Source of the DNA: Micavibrio sp. UBA2638
GTDB lineage: Bacteria; Pseudomonadota; Alphaproteobacteria; Micavibrionales; Micavibrionaceae
Length of the DNA stretch: 64,000 nt
Direction: 5' to 3'
Assembly: GCA_002359735.1 (NCBI GenBank)
Contig: DENS01000003.1
Span: 119,286 to 183,285 of the forward strand
The stretch's first letter is position 1. Every line of letters starts with the position of its first letter. A program made the translations under genes and the position numbers. A model generated the notes under the pieces. That model saw nothing but the letters and a program-made list of their open reading frames with translations. It searched no databases and had not been told where the DNA came from. Positions 42,991 through 51,031 of the stretch are shown piece by piece.

Positions 42991-43263
42991 ATGGCAGATA
43001 AAAACGCAAAAAAGACATCCGGCAACAGCGGCCTGACCACCATGTTTATCGCCGCGGCCACCGCCGTGATCACGGGGATTCCCACCGATTTCATCTCGGA
43101 AATTGTTATCTTTCCTTTTTATCACAACTCCTCGCTGGGGGCGGAAATTGTCAACGCATCCAGCTCAGTTCTGCTTCCGTTTTATGAAGCGGCGGGCGAA
43201 TGGTTCGGCGTCCCATCAATCTATGAAGCCGGGGCGCCTGATATCCCCAGCGTAGCCTTTTAG
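42991..43263 (+). CDS. Small hypothetical protein with one hydrophobic segment
   Basis: 90 residues from the ATG at 42991, preceded by AAAGGA. A polar N terminus (ADKNAKKTSGNSG) leads into a hydrophobic stretch LTTMFIAAATAVITGIP, then a mixed C-terminal half (SEIVIFPFYHNSSL, YEAAGEWFGVPSIYEAG). It might be a small inner-membrane protein. It diverges from the secreted protein gene and ends before a bidirectional terminator. No family recognised. Confidence 0.65.
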   Translation: MADKNAKKTSGNSGLTTMFIAAATAVITGIPTDFISEIVIFPFYHNSSLGAEIVNASSSVLLPFYEAAGEWFGVPSIYEAGAPDIPSVAF

Positions 43264-43345
43264 GGCCCATACCCAACAAAATATCGCAATAAAATATCGC
43301 GGAAAAACGCCCTTAAAAAAAACCCGCGCGGGGCCTTTGACGCAT

Positions 43346-43376
43346 AAAAAAAGGCCGGGTCACCCGGGCCTTTTTT
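43346..43376. terminator. Bidirectional intrinsic terminator
   Basis: A GC-rich hairpin (GGCCGGG / CCCGGGCC with one bulged base) flanked by A- and T-runs lies between the convergent 42991-43263 gene and the secreted Cys-protein gene. Confidence 0.82.
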
Positions 43377-43398
43377 CGTATCTGTTATATGCGCCGGT

Positions 43399-43920
43399 TT
43401 ATTCCGGCGCCAATATCATGGCGCGCACTAGATCCATTTGATAAAGCATGGCATCAACATCCTTCAATGGCTGGCCCGGCATATGCTGGGTTGTGCAATC
43501 ATTACTCGTATTCATAGAGGCGATCAAAAAATCTGTCAGCGCTTCATAATCCTGTTGATCACCCGAAATAATGCTCTCCACACCATGATCATGTGCCTTC
43601 ATCATAATATCGTAATGAACCGCGGCCAGATCAGGGATTGCTTGTATCATACAGACCATAGTATCAATCTGGGCTTGCGGTACAACAAAATCACTTTGTT
43701 TTATTTGCTCCCGCAGATCCTGTATATGCCGGGATGTCAGCGTCACCATTTCTGCACGAATGCACGCTTCGGGCCCTTCAGGATTTTGGGCAATACATTC
43801 GGCGGCGGCATCATAGGCCATTTGATCCAAATCGATTTCCTGTATGGCCGCATTGGCCGAAAAAGCCGAGGCCATGGCCAAACCGGCCGCCGCGGCGGTA
43901 TTTTTTAAATTCACAGACAT
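43399..43920 (-). CDS. Secreted four-Cys protein, tandem paralogue 2
   Basis: 173 residues. The signal peptide is MSVNLKNTAAAAGLAMASAF followed by SANA. The mature helical protein has four Cys at landmarks AECIAQNPEG, EACIRAEMVTL, TMVCMIQAIPD and SNDCTTQHMPG. Its neighbour at 43933-44472 has the same four Cys and nearly the same first 24 residues, so the genes are a tandem duplication. Two disulfides are plausible. The family is unknown; spacing of 12 bases suggests one transcript with the neighbour. Confidence 0.8.
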   Translation of the reverse strand: MSVNLKNTAAAAGLAMASAFSANAAIQEIDLDQMAYDAAAECIAQNPEGPEACIRAEMVTLTSRHIQDLREQIKQSDFVVPQAQIDTMVCMIQAIPDLAAVHYDIMMKAHDHGVESIISGDQQDYEALTDFLIASMNTSNDCTTQHMPGQPLKDVDAMLYQMDLVRAMILAPE

Positions 43921-43937
43921 CCTGACAACTCCTTACT
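43851..43937. repeat. Conserved 5' segment shared by tandem paralogues (copy 1)
   Basis: About 87 bp covering the ribosome-binding region and signal-peptide codons are repeated at 44403-44489 with about four mismatches by eye, while the rest of the two genes has diverged strongly. Confidence 0.85.
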
Positions 43938-44472
43938 GCGGGCCTGCGAAATAGTCGCGCATGCTATCCAGCTGCTGGGCAAGATCTTCAGGGGATGCCA
44001 GAGGGCCGGCACCAGGCATATGCTGGGAAACACAATCGTTAATAGTATTCATAGAGGCCAGCATATAATCTTTCAGGGCAGAAAATTCCTGCTCCGTACC
44101 ACCGATAACGCCCTGCATTCCTTTTTGCGAAAGTTGCAATATGGTCTCGTAATAATCGGCGGTTAAATCCGGCGCGGTATTCACAACACATTTCATGGTG
44201 TTAAGCGTGCTTTCATCTCCAATCTCACTGGGGACTGGGCCCTGGCTGGCCGCAAACGCCTCAAGCGCCTTGATTTTTTCAGAGACAATCTCAACCATTT
44301 CTGCGCGAATGCACTCTTGCGGGGCGCCCGGGGCCTCCGCGATGCATTCTTGAATAATATCAACTGTATTTTCATCAAAACTGGGGGCGTTAAAGGCCGA
44401 TGCATTGGCCGAAAAAGTCGAGGCAATGGCCAAACCGGCCGCCGCAGCGGTATTTTTTAAATTCACAGACAT
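43933..44472 (-). CDS. Secreted four-Cys protein, tandem paralogue 1
   Basis: 179 residues, first of the pair. The signal peptide is nearly identical to that of the downstream copy. Shared landmarks are QECIAEAPGAP, QECIRAEMVEI, TMKCVVNTAPD and NDCVSQHMPG. It differs by a longer central linker (AASQGPVPSEIGDEST) and a different C terminus. The conserved CIRAEM and HMPG motifs may mark a functional surface. No known domain was recognised. Upstream lies the nrdB regulatory region, transcribed the other way. Confidence 0.8.
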   Translation of the reverse strand: MSVNLKNTAAAAGLAIASTFSANASAFNAPSFDENTVDIIQECIAEAPGAPQECIRAEMVEIVSEKIKALEAFAASQGPVPSEIGDESTLNTMKCVVNTAPDLTADYYETILQLSQKGMQGVIGGTEQEFSALKDYMLASMNTINDCVSQHMPGAGPLASPEDLAQQLDSMRDYFAGPQ

Positions 44473-44489
44473 CCTGACAACTCCTTATT
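44403..44489. repeat. Conserved 5' segment shared by tandem paralogues (copy 2)
   Basis: Counterpart of 43851-43937, offset by 552 bp. It includes the CAACTCCTTA ribosome-binding region (plus-strand reading) and signal-peptide codons. Confidence 0.85.
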
Positions 44490-44613
44490 GTGTGTATTGC
44501 AATTGTGTTTATGCAAATATTTTATGGATAATGGCACTAAATAGCATACACAAATGCCTGTCAAGGAATACCTTGAAAAAAATTGTGAATGAATCATTTC
44601 CGGGGTTGAAGAC

Positions 44614-44660
44614 ACACTATATGTAGTACATTATATAACTGTGAACACAATATGTGGTCA
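44614..44660. promoter_or_regulatory. Tandem NrdR boxes upstream of nrdB
   Basis: ACACTATATGTAGTAC (44614-44629) and ACACAATATGTGGTCA (44645-44660) match the NrdR consensus well and are exactly 31 bp apart. They lie about 145-190 bases before the nrdB ATG in a 331-bp gap with no convincing gene. Binding of NrdR-dATP would repress nrdB. Confidence 0.82.
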
Positions 44661-44803
44661 CATCACAAATAGGGGCTTTCCTGGTCCGTTTTATCCCCGC
44701 TATTCACGTTATTTTTTTCAAAATGACTCTGGGATTGGCTTAGGAGACCCTAAACTGCACTTAAATCTGAACGAAAGACCCGAATTTTTAAGGAGACTGC
44801 CAA

Positions 44804-45883
44804 ATGGCCAAAACACCCGTATCCGATATCGGAAAAACCGATTCCCCGCTTCTTGTAGAACGCCACGTCTACAAACCGTTTTTATACCCCTGGTGTTATG
44901 AGGCATGGTTAACCCAGCAGCGCATCCACTGGATCCCCGAAGAGGTTCCGCTGGCCGAAGATGTTCGTGACTGGAAAAAAACACTGACACCGGCCGAAAA
45001 AAATCTGGTGACCCAGATTTTCCGATTCTTCACACAATCGGACGTGGAAGTGAATAACTGCTACATGAAGCATTATTCGCAAGTATTTGGCCCGGTTGAA
45101 GTACAAATGATGCTGGCCGCGTTTTCCAACATTGAAACCGTCCATATCGCCGCGTATTCCCACCTTCTGGATACAATCGGCATGCCGGAAACAGAATACG
45201 AAGCCTTCTTTAAATATAAAGAGATGAAGGACAAATTTGATTACATGCAAAATGCGTCCATGTCATCCCGCCGCGATATCGCCAAAACCATGGCTATGTT
45301 TGGTGCCTTTACCGAAGGTCTGCAGCTTTTCGCCTCATTCGCGATTTTGATGAACTTCCCGCGCTTTAACAAAATGAAAGGCATGGGCCAGATCGTGACA
45401 TGGTCGGTGCGTGATGAAACATTGCACTGTCTGTCCATGATCAAACTGTTCAATGCCTTCATTCAGGAAAACAAAGACATCTGGGATGATGAATTGAAAC
45501 AGGAAATCACCGATAGCTGTACCACCATCGTTGGTTTTGAAGATGCCTTTATTGATTTGTGTTTCGAAATGGGCCCAATCGAAGGTCTGACACCGCAGGA
45601 AGTAAAAGACTATATCCGCTTTATCGGTGACCGCCGTTTGCAGCAATTAAATCTGGAACCTGTTTTCGGCATTGATAAAAACCCGTTGCCCTGGATGGAT
45701 GAAATGTTAAACGGTGCCGAACACACCAATTTCTTCGAAAACCGTGCGACAGAATACTCAAAAGCCTCAACAGAAGGCGCATGGGAACAGGTTTTCGAAA
45801 GCGATATCTTCGCCGGAAATTACGGCAAGAAAATCGGTGCCATGACCGATATGAGCGAGGTCAAAAAGACCGGCACAGAATAA
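44804..45883 (+). CDS. nrdB: Ribonucleoside-diphosphate reductase beta subunit, class I
   Basis: 359 residues, AAGGAG upstream. This ferritin-like radical-generating subunit partners NrdA. Metal ligands follow the expected order: D80 (FFTQSD), E111 and H114 (IETVH), E171 (TEGLQ), E205 and H208 (RDETLH). The radical Tyr is Y118 (HIAAYSH), at the same spacing from E111 as in E. coli (E115/Y122). A dityrosyl diiron or related cofactor is expected. The C terminus, which docks to NrdA, is ordinary length. It is encoded about 5 kb from nrdA, but paired NrdR-like sites at both suggest joint control. Confidence 0.97.
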   Translation: MAKTPVSDIGKTDSPLLVERHVYKPFLYPWCYEAWLTQQRIHWIPEEVPLAEDVRDWKKTLTPAEKNLVTQIFRFFTQSDVEVNNCYMKHYSQVFGPVEVQMMLAAFSNIETVHIAAYSHLLDTIGMPETEYEAFFKYKEMKDKFDYMQNASMSSRRDIAKTMAMFGAFTEGLQLFASFAILMNFPRFNKMKGMGQIVTWSVRDETLHCLSMIKLFNAFIQENKDIWDDELKQEITDSCTTIVGFEDAFIDLCFEMGPIEGLTPQEVKDYIRFIGDRRLQQLNLEPVFGIDKNPLPWMDEMLNGAEHTNFFENRATEYSKASTEGAWEQVFESDIFAGNYGKKIGAMTDMSEVKKTGTE

Positions 45884-45961
45884 ATTACAAAATAAATTTT
45901 TGTTTTTTACTGCGTAAGCCCGCCCGCGGGGAGGGGTTAAAACATCCCCGCCAATAATAAG

Positions 45962-45996
45962 AAGCCGCCGAATTTTCTGCTTTCGGCGGCTTTTTT
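45962..45996 (+). terminator. Intrinsic terminator after nrdB
   Basis: AAGCCGCCGAA (45962-45972) pairs perfectly with TTCGGCGGCTT (45982-45992), followed by TTTT. Confidence 0.92.
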
Positions 45997-46029
45997 ATGC
46001 GGGCGGCGCCGACCTAAACTACGCCGGCC

Positions 46030-47646
46030 TTATTCCCGCACATAAACCGCATACCGCCCCAGCGGCGCCGTATCCAGGACGGTACTGACACCCGGGAAAT
46101 AAATCCGCCTGTCAAATTCCAGCGTATCCTGCCTTTTATACTGGGCAAATGCCGCGGCAAAACGCGGATGGGCGGCATAAAAATCAATGAAATCGAAATC
46201 ACCATATCCCGGTAAATTTTCCAATACAATCACAACATCGGGCCGCATGGTTTCTAAATCATCGGCCACCATCGTTCTGTATTTTGTTGTGAGCTGACGA
46301 ACCTGATCATCATTCAAATGCCGTGTCCCGGCGGGCATAATCAATTGCGGCAAATACCACATTGAGGTAAAGCGCGACGCATGAAAGGCGCCGTGATATT
46401 CGCTCAAAAGATGAATGTTGGATGCGGTATCGCTTAATAATAAAAACTTGCACTGGCGATCTTGCGGGCAATGCTTGTCCAGCGCTTGCGACAAGGGCAA
46501 TGTTTTAAAGTCTTTGTGTTTTAATGATTCAAGCGGGGCGGCGCGTAAATCACCGATTATGATGACAAACACGGCGAAAACCAGCCCATAGGCCAAAACC
46601 GGCCGCATATAAGCCCGCAACACATAGAACGAGGCCATCATGCCGGTAAAAAACCACAGGGTTAAATACGGAATGCGCTGATAATTCAATGCCTTGCCCT
46701 GCACCAGATAGGGAATGAACAACAAAAAGGTCAGACAGGCCAGAATATTAATCACACGCTTATCCCGCTCACGCAAGACAGGCATCGTATTTAAAACCGG
46801 CACAAAGATGGCCAATATCCCGCCGTAAACACATACATCCAGCCACACCGATGGATTGCGCGAGGCGCTGTAAAGCAAGGCGCTATCGGGCAACACGATT
46901 TGCAGAAAATCCAGAAAGAACACGGCCAAAATGACGCCATAGGCAATAACGCTTAATGCCAGAGCAATAAAGTCAGGATCTTTTATCACGCGAAAATACG
47001 CGCCCTTGAAAAATCGATGCGCCAATAAAACACTGGGCACGATACCGTAATGCGGTTTCACCAGAATAAAAACAGACCCGATGATAAACACACACCATAA
47101 ACCCAGGCGGGATACCGGAACGCCTTGATACAAAACAATTTGCCCCAAGGTAAATGGAATCAGCGCCAAAACAATCAAATGATCCCGATCACCGAAATCA
47201 GTGGCGGGCACAACAATCTGAATGAAAACAAACCCCATCATCAGTAAATGGCGGCTGGCGCGATCGACACCCTGCAACCGGGAGAGAAAATATGCGCTGG
47301 CAAGAAACGATCCCAGCCCCAGACAAAACGTATAAACAAGATGAATACCATGAATACCCAGCCCGCTGATGGATTGCACCCATACCACAGGGACATAGAT
47401 TATCAGGCTGAGCGGCGGGTTGGTTTCGTAATACATTTGACTAAATTGATGCCCATCCAGCATGCGCCGCGCAAACGACGTTAAAATCGCCACATCTGAA
47501 TCATAGACCAGCGTGCTTAAATGCCAGACATAGACGGCCAAAACCGCCAATAACATCGCCCAGCAAACAACCAGAAACGATTGCGGCAATACCGCAAAAT
47601 CCCCGTCTTCGGCACTGTGTAATGTTTTGGCTTTGGATAATTTCAT
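46030..47646 (-). CDS. GT-C-like multi-spanning membrane glycosyltransferase
   Basis: 538 residues from the ATG at 47646. About ten to twelve membrane helices are followed by a C-terminal soluble part (about residue 410 on). The first periplasmic loop has VYDSDVAILTSFARRMLDG and YYETNPPLS, the acidic and NPPL features common in GT-C enzymes that use polyprenyl-phosphate sugars. It diverges from an operon encoding a GtrB-like GT2 and a GtrA-like flippase. Together they resemble three-component glycosylation systems in which the GT-C protein adds the final sugar. The exact acceptor is unknown. No ribosome-binding site is obvious. Confidence 0.78.
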   Translation of the reverse strand: MKLSKAKTLHSAEDGDFAVLPQSFLVVCWAMLLAVLAVYVWHLSTLVYDSDVAILTSFARRMLDGHQFSQMYYETNPPLSLIIYVPVVWVQSISGLGIHGIHLVYTFCLGLGSFLASAYFLSRLQGVDRASRHLLMMGFVFIQIVVPATDFGDRDHLIVLALIPFTLGQIVLYQGVPVSRLGLWCVFIIGSVFILVKPHYGIVPSVLLAHRFFKGAYFRVIKDPDFIALALSVIAYGVILAVFFLDFLQIVLPDSALLYSASRNPSVWLDVCVYGGILAIFVPVLNTMPVLRERDKRVINILACLTFLLFIPYLVQGKALNYQRIPYLTLWFFTGMMASFYVLRAYMRPVLAYGLVFAVFVIIIGDLRAAPLESLKHKDFKTLPLSQALDKHCPQDRQCKFLLLSDTASNIHLLSEYHGAFHASRFTSMWYLPQLIMPAGTRHLNDDQVRQLTTKYRTMVADDLETMRPDVVIVLENLPGYGDFDFIDFYAAHPRFAAAFAQYKRQDTLEFDRRIYFPGVSTVLDTAPLGRYAVYVRE

Positions 47647-47848
47647 GATAAATGTCAAAAAATTCGGCGGTTAAAAAAGGGCCACCCCACTTTAGCGCAA
47701 ATACCGGCATTATCCAATACAATCACCAACGGTTACGGCAAAGGTAACGGGGCTGGCCACTCCGGCAACTAGGGCTGGAAGGCACAAACTTTAACTGATA
47801 ATATGATCAGGGTCATTATCACGAACATCAAAAAGCGACAGCATCACC

Positions 47849-48892
47849 ATGGATCTATCAGTTGTCATACCCTGTTATAACGAAGAAGAAAGCCTGACAG
47901 AGCTGCACCGCCGCGTGCTGGCGGCCTGCAAATCGGCTCCGGTCAAGACATTCGAAATCATTCTGGTCAATGATGGCTCGACCGATAGCACCTTATCGAT
48001 TATGACGACGCTATGCGACAAAGACCCCCATGTTGTCATTGTCAATCTGTCGCGCAATCACGGTCACCAATTGGCCCTGAGCGCCGGTCTGGGTGAAGCG
48101 CAAGGTGATTATATCTTTGTTCTGGACGCCGATTTACAAGACCCGCCGGAATTGCTGACCCCCATGCTGGAACGCGCCAAATCCGGCGTAGATGTTGTGT
48201 ATGGCCAGCGCGCCGAACGGCAGGGCGAAACATGGTTCAAATTATTTTGTTCAAAAAGTTTTTACCGCGTGTTGTCCTTTTTGTCAGAAACCGATATCCC
48301 GGAAAATGTCGGCGATTTTCGCCTGATGAGCCGCCGCGTTCTGGACCAATTATTATCCATGCCCGAACAACAGCGTTTTATCCGCGGCATGATTGCCTGG
48401 ATTGGTTTCAAACAAGAACCCTTTTTATACGAACGCGACGCCCGCTATGCCGGGGTGACCAAATACCCGTTTATGAAGCTGATGTCTTTTGCCATTGATG
48501 CGATCTCCAGCTTTTCTATCCGGCCATTGCGCATTGCCATTCCGTTTGCCCTGATCGGGGGCGTGCTGGCCGGCTTATTGGGTTTGGGCGCGGTTTACAG
48601 CCATTTTACCGGCGGAACAATTACGGGGTGGACCTCATTGGCCTGTATCATCACAGGCTTTGCCGCCATTCAGTTGTTATGCATTGCCTTAATCGGCGAA
48701 TATGTCGGACGCATGTATATTGAGGTCAAACGCAGGCCGCTTTATATCGTTGCCGATGTCATACGCGCCGATCACGCAAACCACGCCGGTGCCAAACCCA
48801 CAAAAAAAACAGCCCCAAAAATAGCCAAGAAAACTGCCGCCAAAGCAAAATCCAAAACAACCAAGGCGCCTGCGCGTAAAAAGGCCAAGTAA
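47849..48892 (+). CDS. GT2 glycosyltransferase, GtrB/DPM1-like, with Lys/Ala-rich tail
   Basis: 347 residues. A GT-A catalytic domain has DLSVVIPCYNEEESL, VNDGSTDST and the DADLQDPPE metal site, then two membrane helices (about 228-255 and 265-290), as in GtrB and other polyprenyl-phosphate sugar transferases. The last 45 residues are an unusual Lys/Ala/Pro/Thr tail (KTAPKIAKKTAAKAKSK and onward) like histone H1 or the phasin N terminus at 23 kb. It likely makes undecaprenyl-phosphate-sugar on the cytoplasmic face. It shares a one-base TAATG overlap with the methyltransferase gene and is first in a five-gene operon. Confidence 0.92.
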   Translation: MDLSVVIPCYNEEESLTELHRRVLAACKSAPVKTFEIILVNDGSTDSTLSIMTTLCDKDPHVVIVNLSRNHGHQLALSAGLGEAQGDYIFVLDADLQDPPELLTPMLERAKSGVDVVYGQRAERQGETWFKLFCSKSFYRVLSFLSETDIPENVGDFRLMSRRVLDQLLSMPEQQRFIRGMIAWIGFKQEPFLYERDARYAGVTKYPFMKLMSFAIDAISSFSIRPLRIAIPFALIGGVLAGLLGLGAVYSHFTGGTITGWTSLACIITGFAAIQLLCIALIGEYVGRMYIEVKRRPLYIVADVIRADHANHAGAKPTKKTAPKIAKKTAAKAKSKTTKAPARKKAK

Positions 48893-49620
48893 TGGATCAG
48901 GATTATTACCGCCAAATGGCCGCACTACAATCAGACCATTGGTGGTATGAGGGGCGCCGCCAGATTTTGGCGCGCCTTATAAAACGCCTGCGCCTGCCCA
49001 AACAGGCAAAAATATTAGAGGCCGGATGCGGCCCCGGGGCCAATTTATCCATGCTATCATGCTTTGGAGACCTCAGCGCATTTGAACCGGAACAATACGC
49101 CGCCGACCACGCCGCAAAAATTTCCGGCGTTAATGTAAAAACAGGGGATCTGCCGGGCAATATACCCTTTGATCAACAATTTGATCTGATCGGTGCCTTT
49201 GATGTTATCGAACATATTGATAACGACGTCGAGGCCCTGACCGCGCTGGGTGATGCCCTGAAAGACAGGGGGCGGGCTATCTTCACGGTACCGGCGCATC
49301 AGTGGCTCTGGTCAAGGCATGATGATATCAACCACCATAAACGCCGCTATAGCCGTAAACAATTCAAGGCCGCGCTGGAACTGGCCGGATTTACCGTACA
49401 AAAAATATCATATTACAATATGTGGCTATTTCCCCTGGCGGTCTGCGTTCGCTTTGGCAAAAAAGCCATCGGCGCGCAGGATAAAAACGATGTCACCATG
49501 CCCGCACCGTTTGTGAATGCGGTGTTACAATACTTTTTTGCTTCGGAACAATATATGCTTCCCTATATGAACCTGCCCTTCGGCCTATCGATTATAGCCA
49601 TCTGCACGAGGCATAAATGA
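48892..49620 (+). CDS. SAM-dependent methyltransferase (class I)
   Basis: 242 residues. The Rossmann SAM motif is KILEAGCGPGANLSML (about residues 40-55), with the acidic second strand SAFEPEQYA and the motif IGAFDVIEHIDND. The N terminus HWWYEGRRQIL is common in methyltransferases found in sugar and glycan operons. The C-terminal part has a hydrophobic region (MWLFPLAVCVRF) that may touch the membrane. It probably methylates a glycan or a lipid-linked sugar made by its neighbours. The gene overlaps both neighbours by one and four bases. Confidence 0.88.
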   Translation: MDQDYYRQMAALQSDHWWYEGRRQILARLIKRLRLPKQAKILEAGCGPGANLSMLSCFGDLSAFEPEQYAADHAAKISGVNVKTGDLPGNIPFDQQFDLIGAFDVIEHIDNDVEALTALGDALKDRGRAIFTVPAHQWLWSRHDDINHHKRRYSRKQFKAALELAGFTVQKISYYNMWLFPLAVCVRFGKKAIGAQDKNDVTMPAPFVNAVLQYFFASEQYMLPYMNLPFGLSIIAICTRHK

Positions 49621-50036
49621 GCGGAGTTATCAGCGATATAGCCCGGCAATTCGTTGTGTTTTGCGGCATTGGTGTCATAAATACGGCCTTTGGCCTTGGT
49701 ATTATCCTGATCCTGTCCGAAGCTGTGGGCCTGCATTACATTGCAGCCAATGCCATGGGATATGCCTGCGGTCTGGTGCTGGCGTATATTTTACACCGTA
49801 ATATCACCTTTAAAGGCAGCGCCGCCCCGGGCTGGAGCCGCAGTGAATTTATCGTGTTCACCATCATTTTTCTATGCGCCTATCTCATACAGCTCGGCGC
49901 CTTAATATTGCTGGTTAGCGCTTTGTCCACCCCGCCATGGATAGCGCAGATTTTGGCCATTTCAATTTATGTTACCCTGAATTACATGGGTAACCGTATG
50001 ATTACCTTTCAATCCAATATGAAGGACTCGCCATGA
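49617..50036 (+). CDS. GtrA family membrane protein (putative lipid-linked sugar flippase)
   Basis: 139 residues with four membrane helices and the family pattern ARQFVVFCGIGVINTAFGLG at the start and NYMGNRMITF near the end. GtrA-like proteins are thought to flip polyprenyl-phosphate-sugars made by GtrB-like enzymes; here the GT2 two genes upstream is the natural partner. ATGA overlap with the methyltransferase gene and a four-base overlap with the next gene indicate translational coupling. Confidence 0.92.
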   Translation: MSGVISDIARQFVVFCGIGVINTAFGLGIILILSEAVGLHYIAANAMGYACGLVLAYILHRNITFKGSAAPGWSRSEFIVFTIIFLCAYLIQLGALILLVSALSTPPWIAQILAISIYVTLNYMGNRMITFQSNMKDSP

Positions 50037-51031
50037 AAAAAATTGTTATTACAGGGGGCGCGGGTTTTATCGGGTCACATATCGTGGATCATTTCGCCCG
50101 GCATTATCCAAACGCAAAAATCACCGTTTTTGACAAAATGACCTATGCTGCGGATATACACAATATCATGCCTTTGATAGAAACGGATCGTATCGAATTA
50201 ATTGTTGGTGATGTCTGCGATCTGCAAAAATGTTATACGCTGCTGAAAGATTGCGATCTGTTAATCCATGCCGCCGCCGAAAGCCATGTCGATAATTCTT
50301 TCGGCAACTCGCTGGAATTTTCCCGCACCAATGTTTTGGGCACCCATGCCTTAATGGAGGCCGCCTTAAAATCAAGCGTTCCCAAAATTATACATGTCAG
50401 CACCGACGAGGTATACGGAGAGGTGATCGAAGGCCGCGTCGATGAAAGCGCGCATTTGTTACCCACCAACCCCTATTCCGCCAGCAAGGCCGCGGCTGAT
50501 ATGGTTATTCAGGGGTATAAAAAATCATTTCATCTGCCGGTTATTACGGTGCGATCAAATAACATTTTCGGTATTCGGCAATTCCCGGAAAAAATCATTC
50601 CGAAATTCCTGCTATTGATGATGATGGGGCAAAAGCTGCCCTTGCATGGGACGGGTCAAAACATGCGCCATTTTTTGGCGGCGCAAGATCTGTGTCAGGC
50701 ACTGGATATATTGGTACAAAAGGGGGAAATCGGCCAGATTTACAATATCGGTACCATGGATGAATATAAAAATATTGAGGTCGCCGAAATGATCTGCGCT
50801 CTATTTGATCAAAACCCGAAAGAGGCCATCACCTATATCGATGACCGCCCGTTTAATGATGCCAGATACGCCATTACCTGGGAACCGCTGAAGGCGCTGG
50901 GGTGGAAACCAGCCATCCATTTACGCGATCAATTACCCGACATGGCACGGTGGTATTACGATAATTTCGACCGCTTTGCCAAAAACGGTGAAGAACGCAT
51001 AAACGCTCCCAAACTGCAAAAAGCCGCATGA
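50033..51031 (+). CDS. NAD-dependent epimerase/dehydratase, dTDP-glucose 4,6-dehydratase-like
   Basis: 332 residues of the extended SDR family. NAD motif ITGGAGFIGSHIVDHF, catalytic STDEVYGEV and YSASKAAADM, and RSNNIFGIRQFPEKIIP, all close to RfbB-type dehydratases. These enzymes turn NDP-glucose into the 4-keto-6-deoxy sugar. No RfbA, C or D partner is adjacent, so the final sugar is unknown. It is fourth in the glycan operon and overlaps its neighbours by four bases on each side. Confidence 0.92.
   Translation: MKKIVITGGAGFIGSHIVDHFARHYPNAKITVFDKMTYAADIHNIMPLIETDRIELIVGDVCDLQKCYTLLKDCDLLIHAAAESHVDNSFGNSLEFSRTNVLGTHALMEAALKSSVPKIIHVSTDEVYGEVIEGRVDESAHLLPTNPYSASKAAADMVIQGYKKSFHLPVITVRSNNIFGIRQFPEKIIPKFLLLMMMGQKLPLHGTGQNMRHFLAAQDLCQALDILVQKGEIGQIYNIGTMDEYKNIEVAEMICALFDQNPKEAITYIDDRPFNDARYAITWEPLKALGWKPAIHLRDQLPDMARWYYDNFDRFAKNGEERINAPKLQKAA

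Noticed and set aside
44641..44901. Frame of 86 codons overlapping the nrdB start.
   Set aside because: It lies in the nrdB control region and out of frame with nrdB, with no ribosome-binding site or family.
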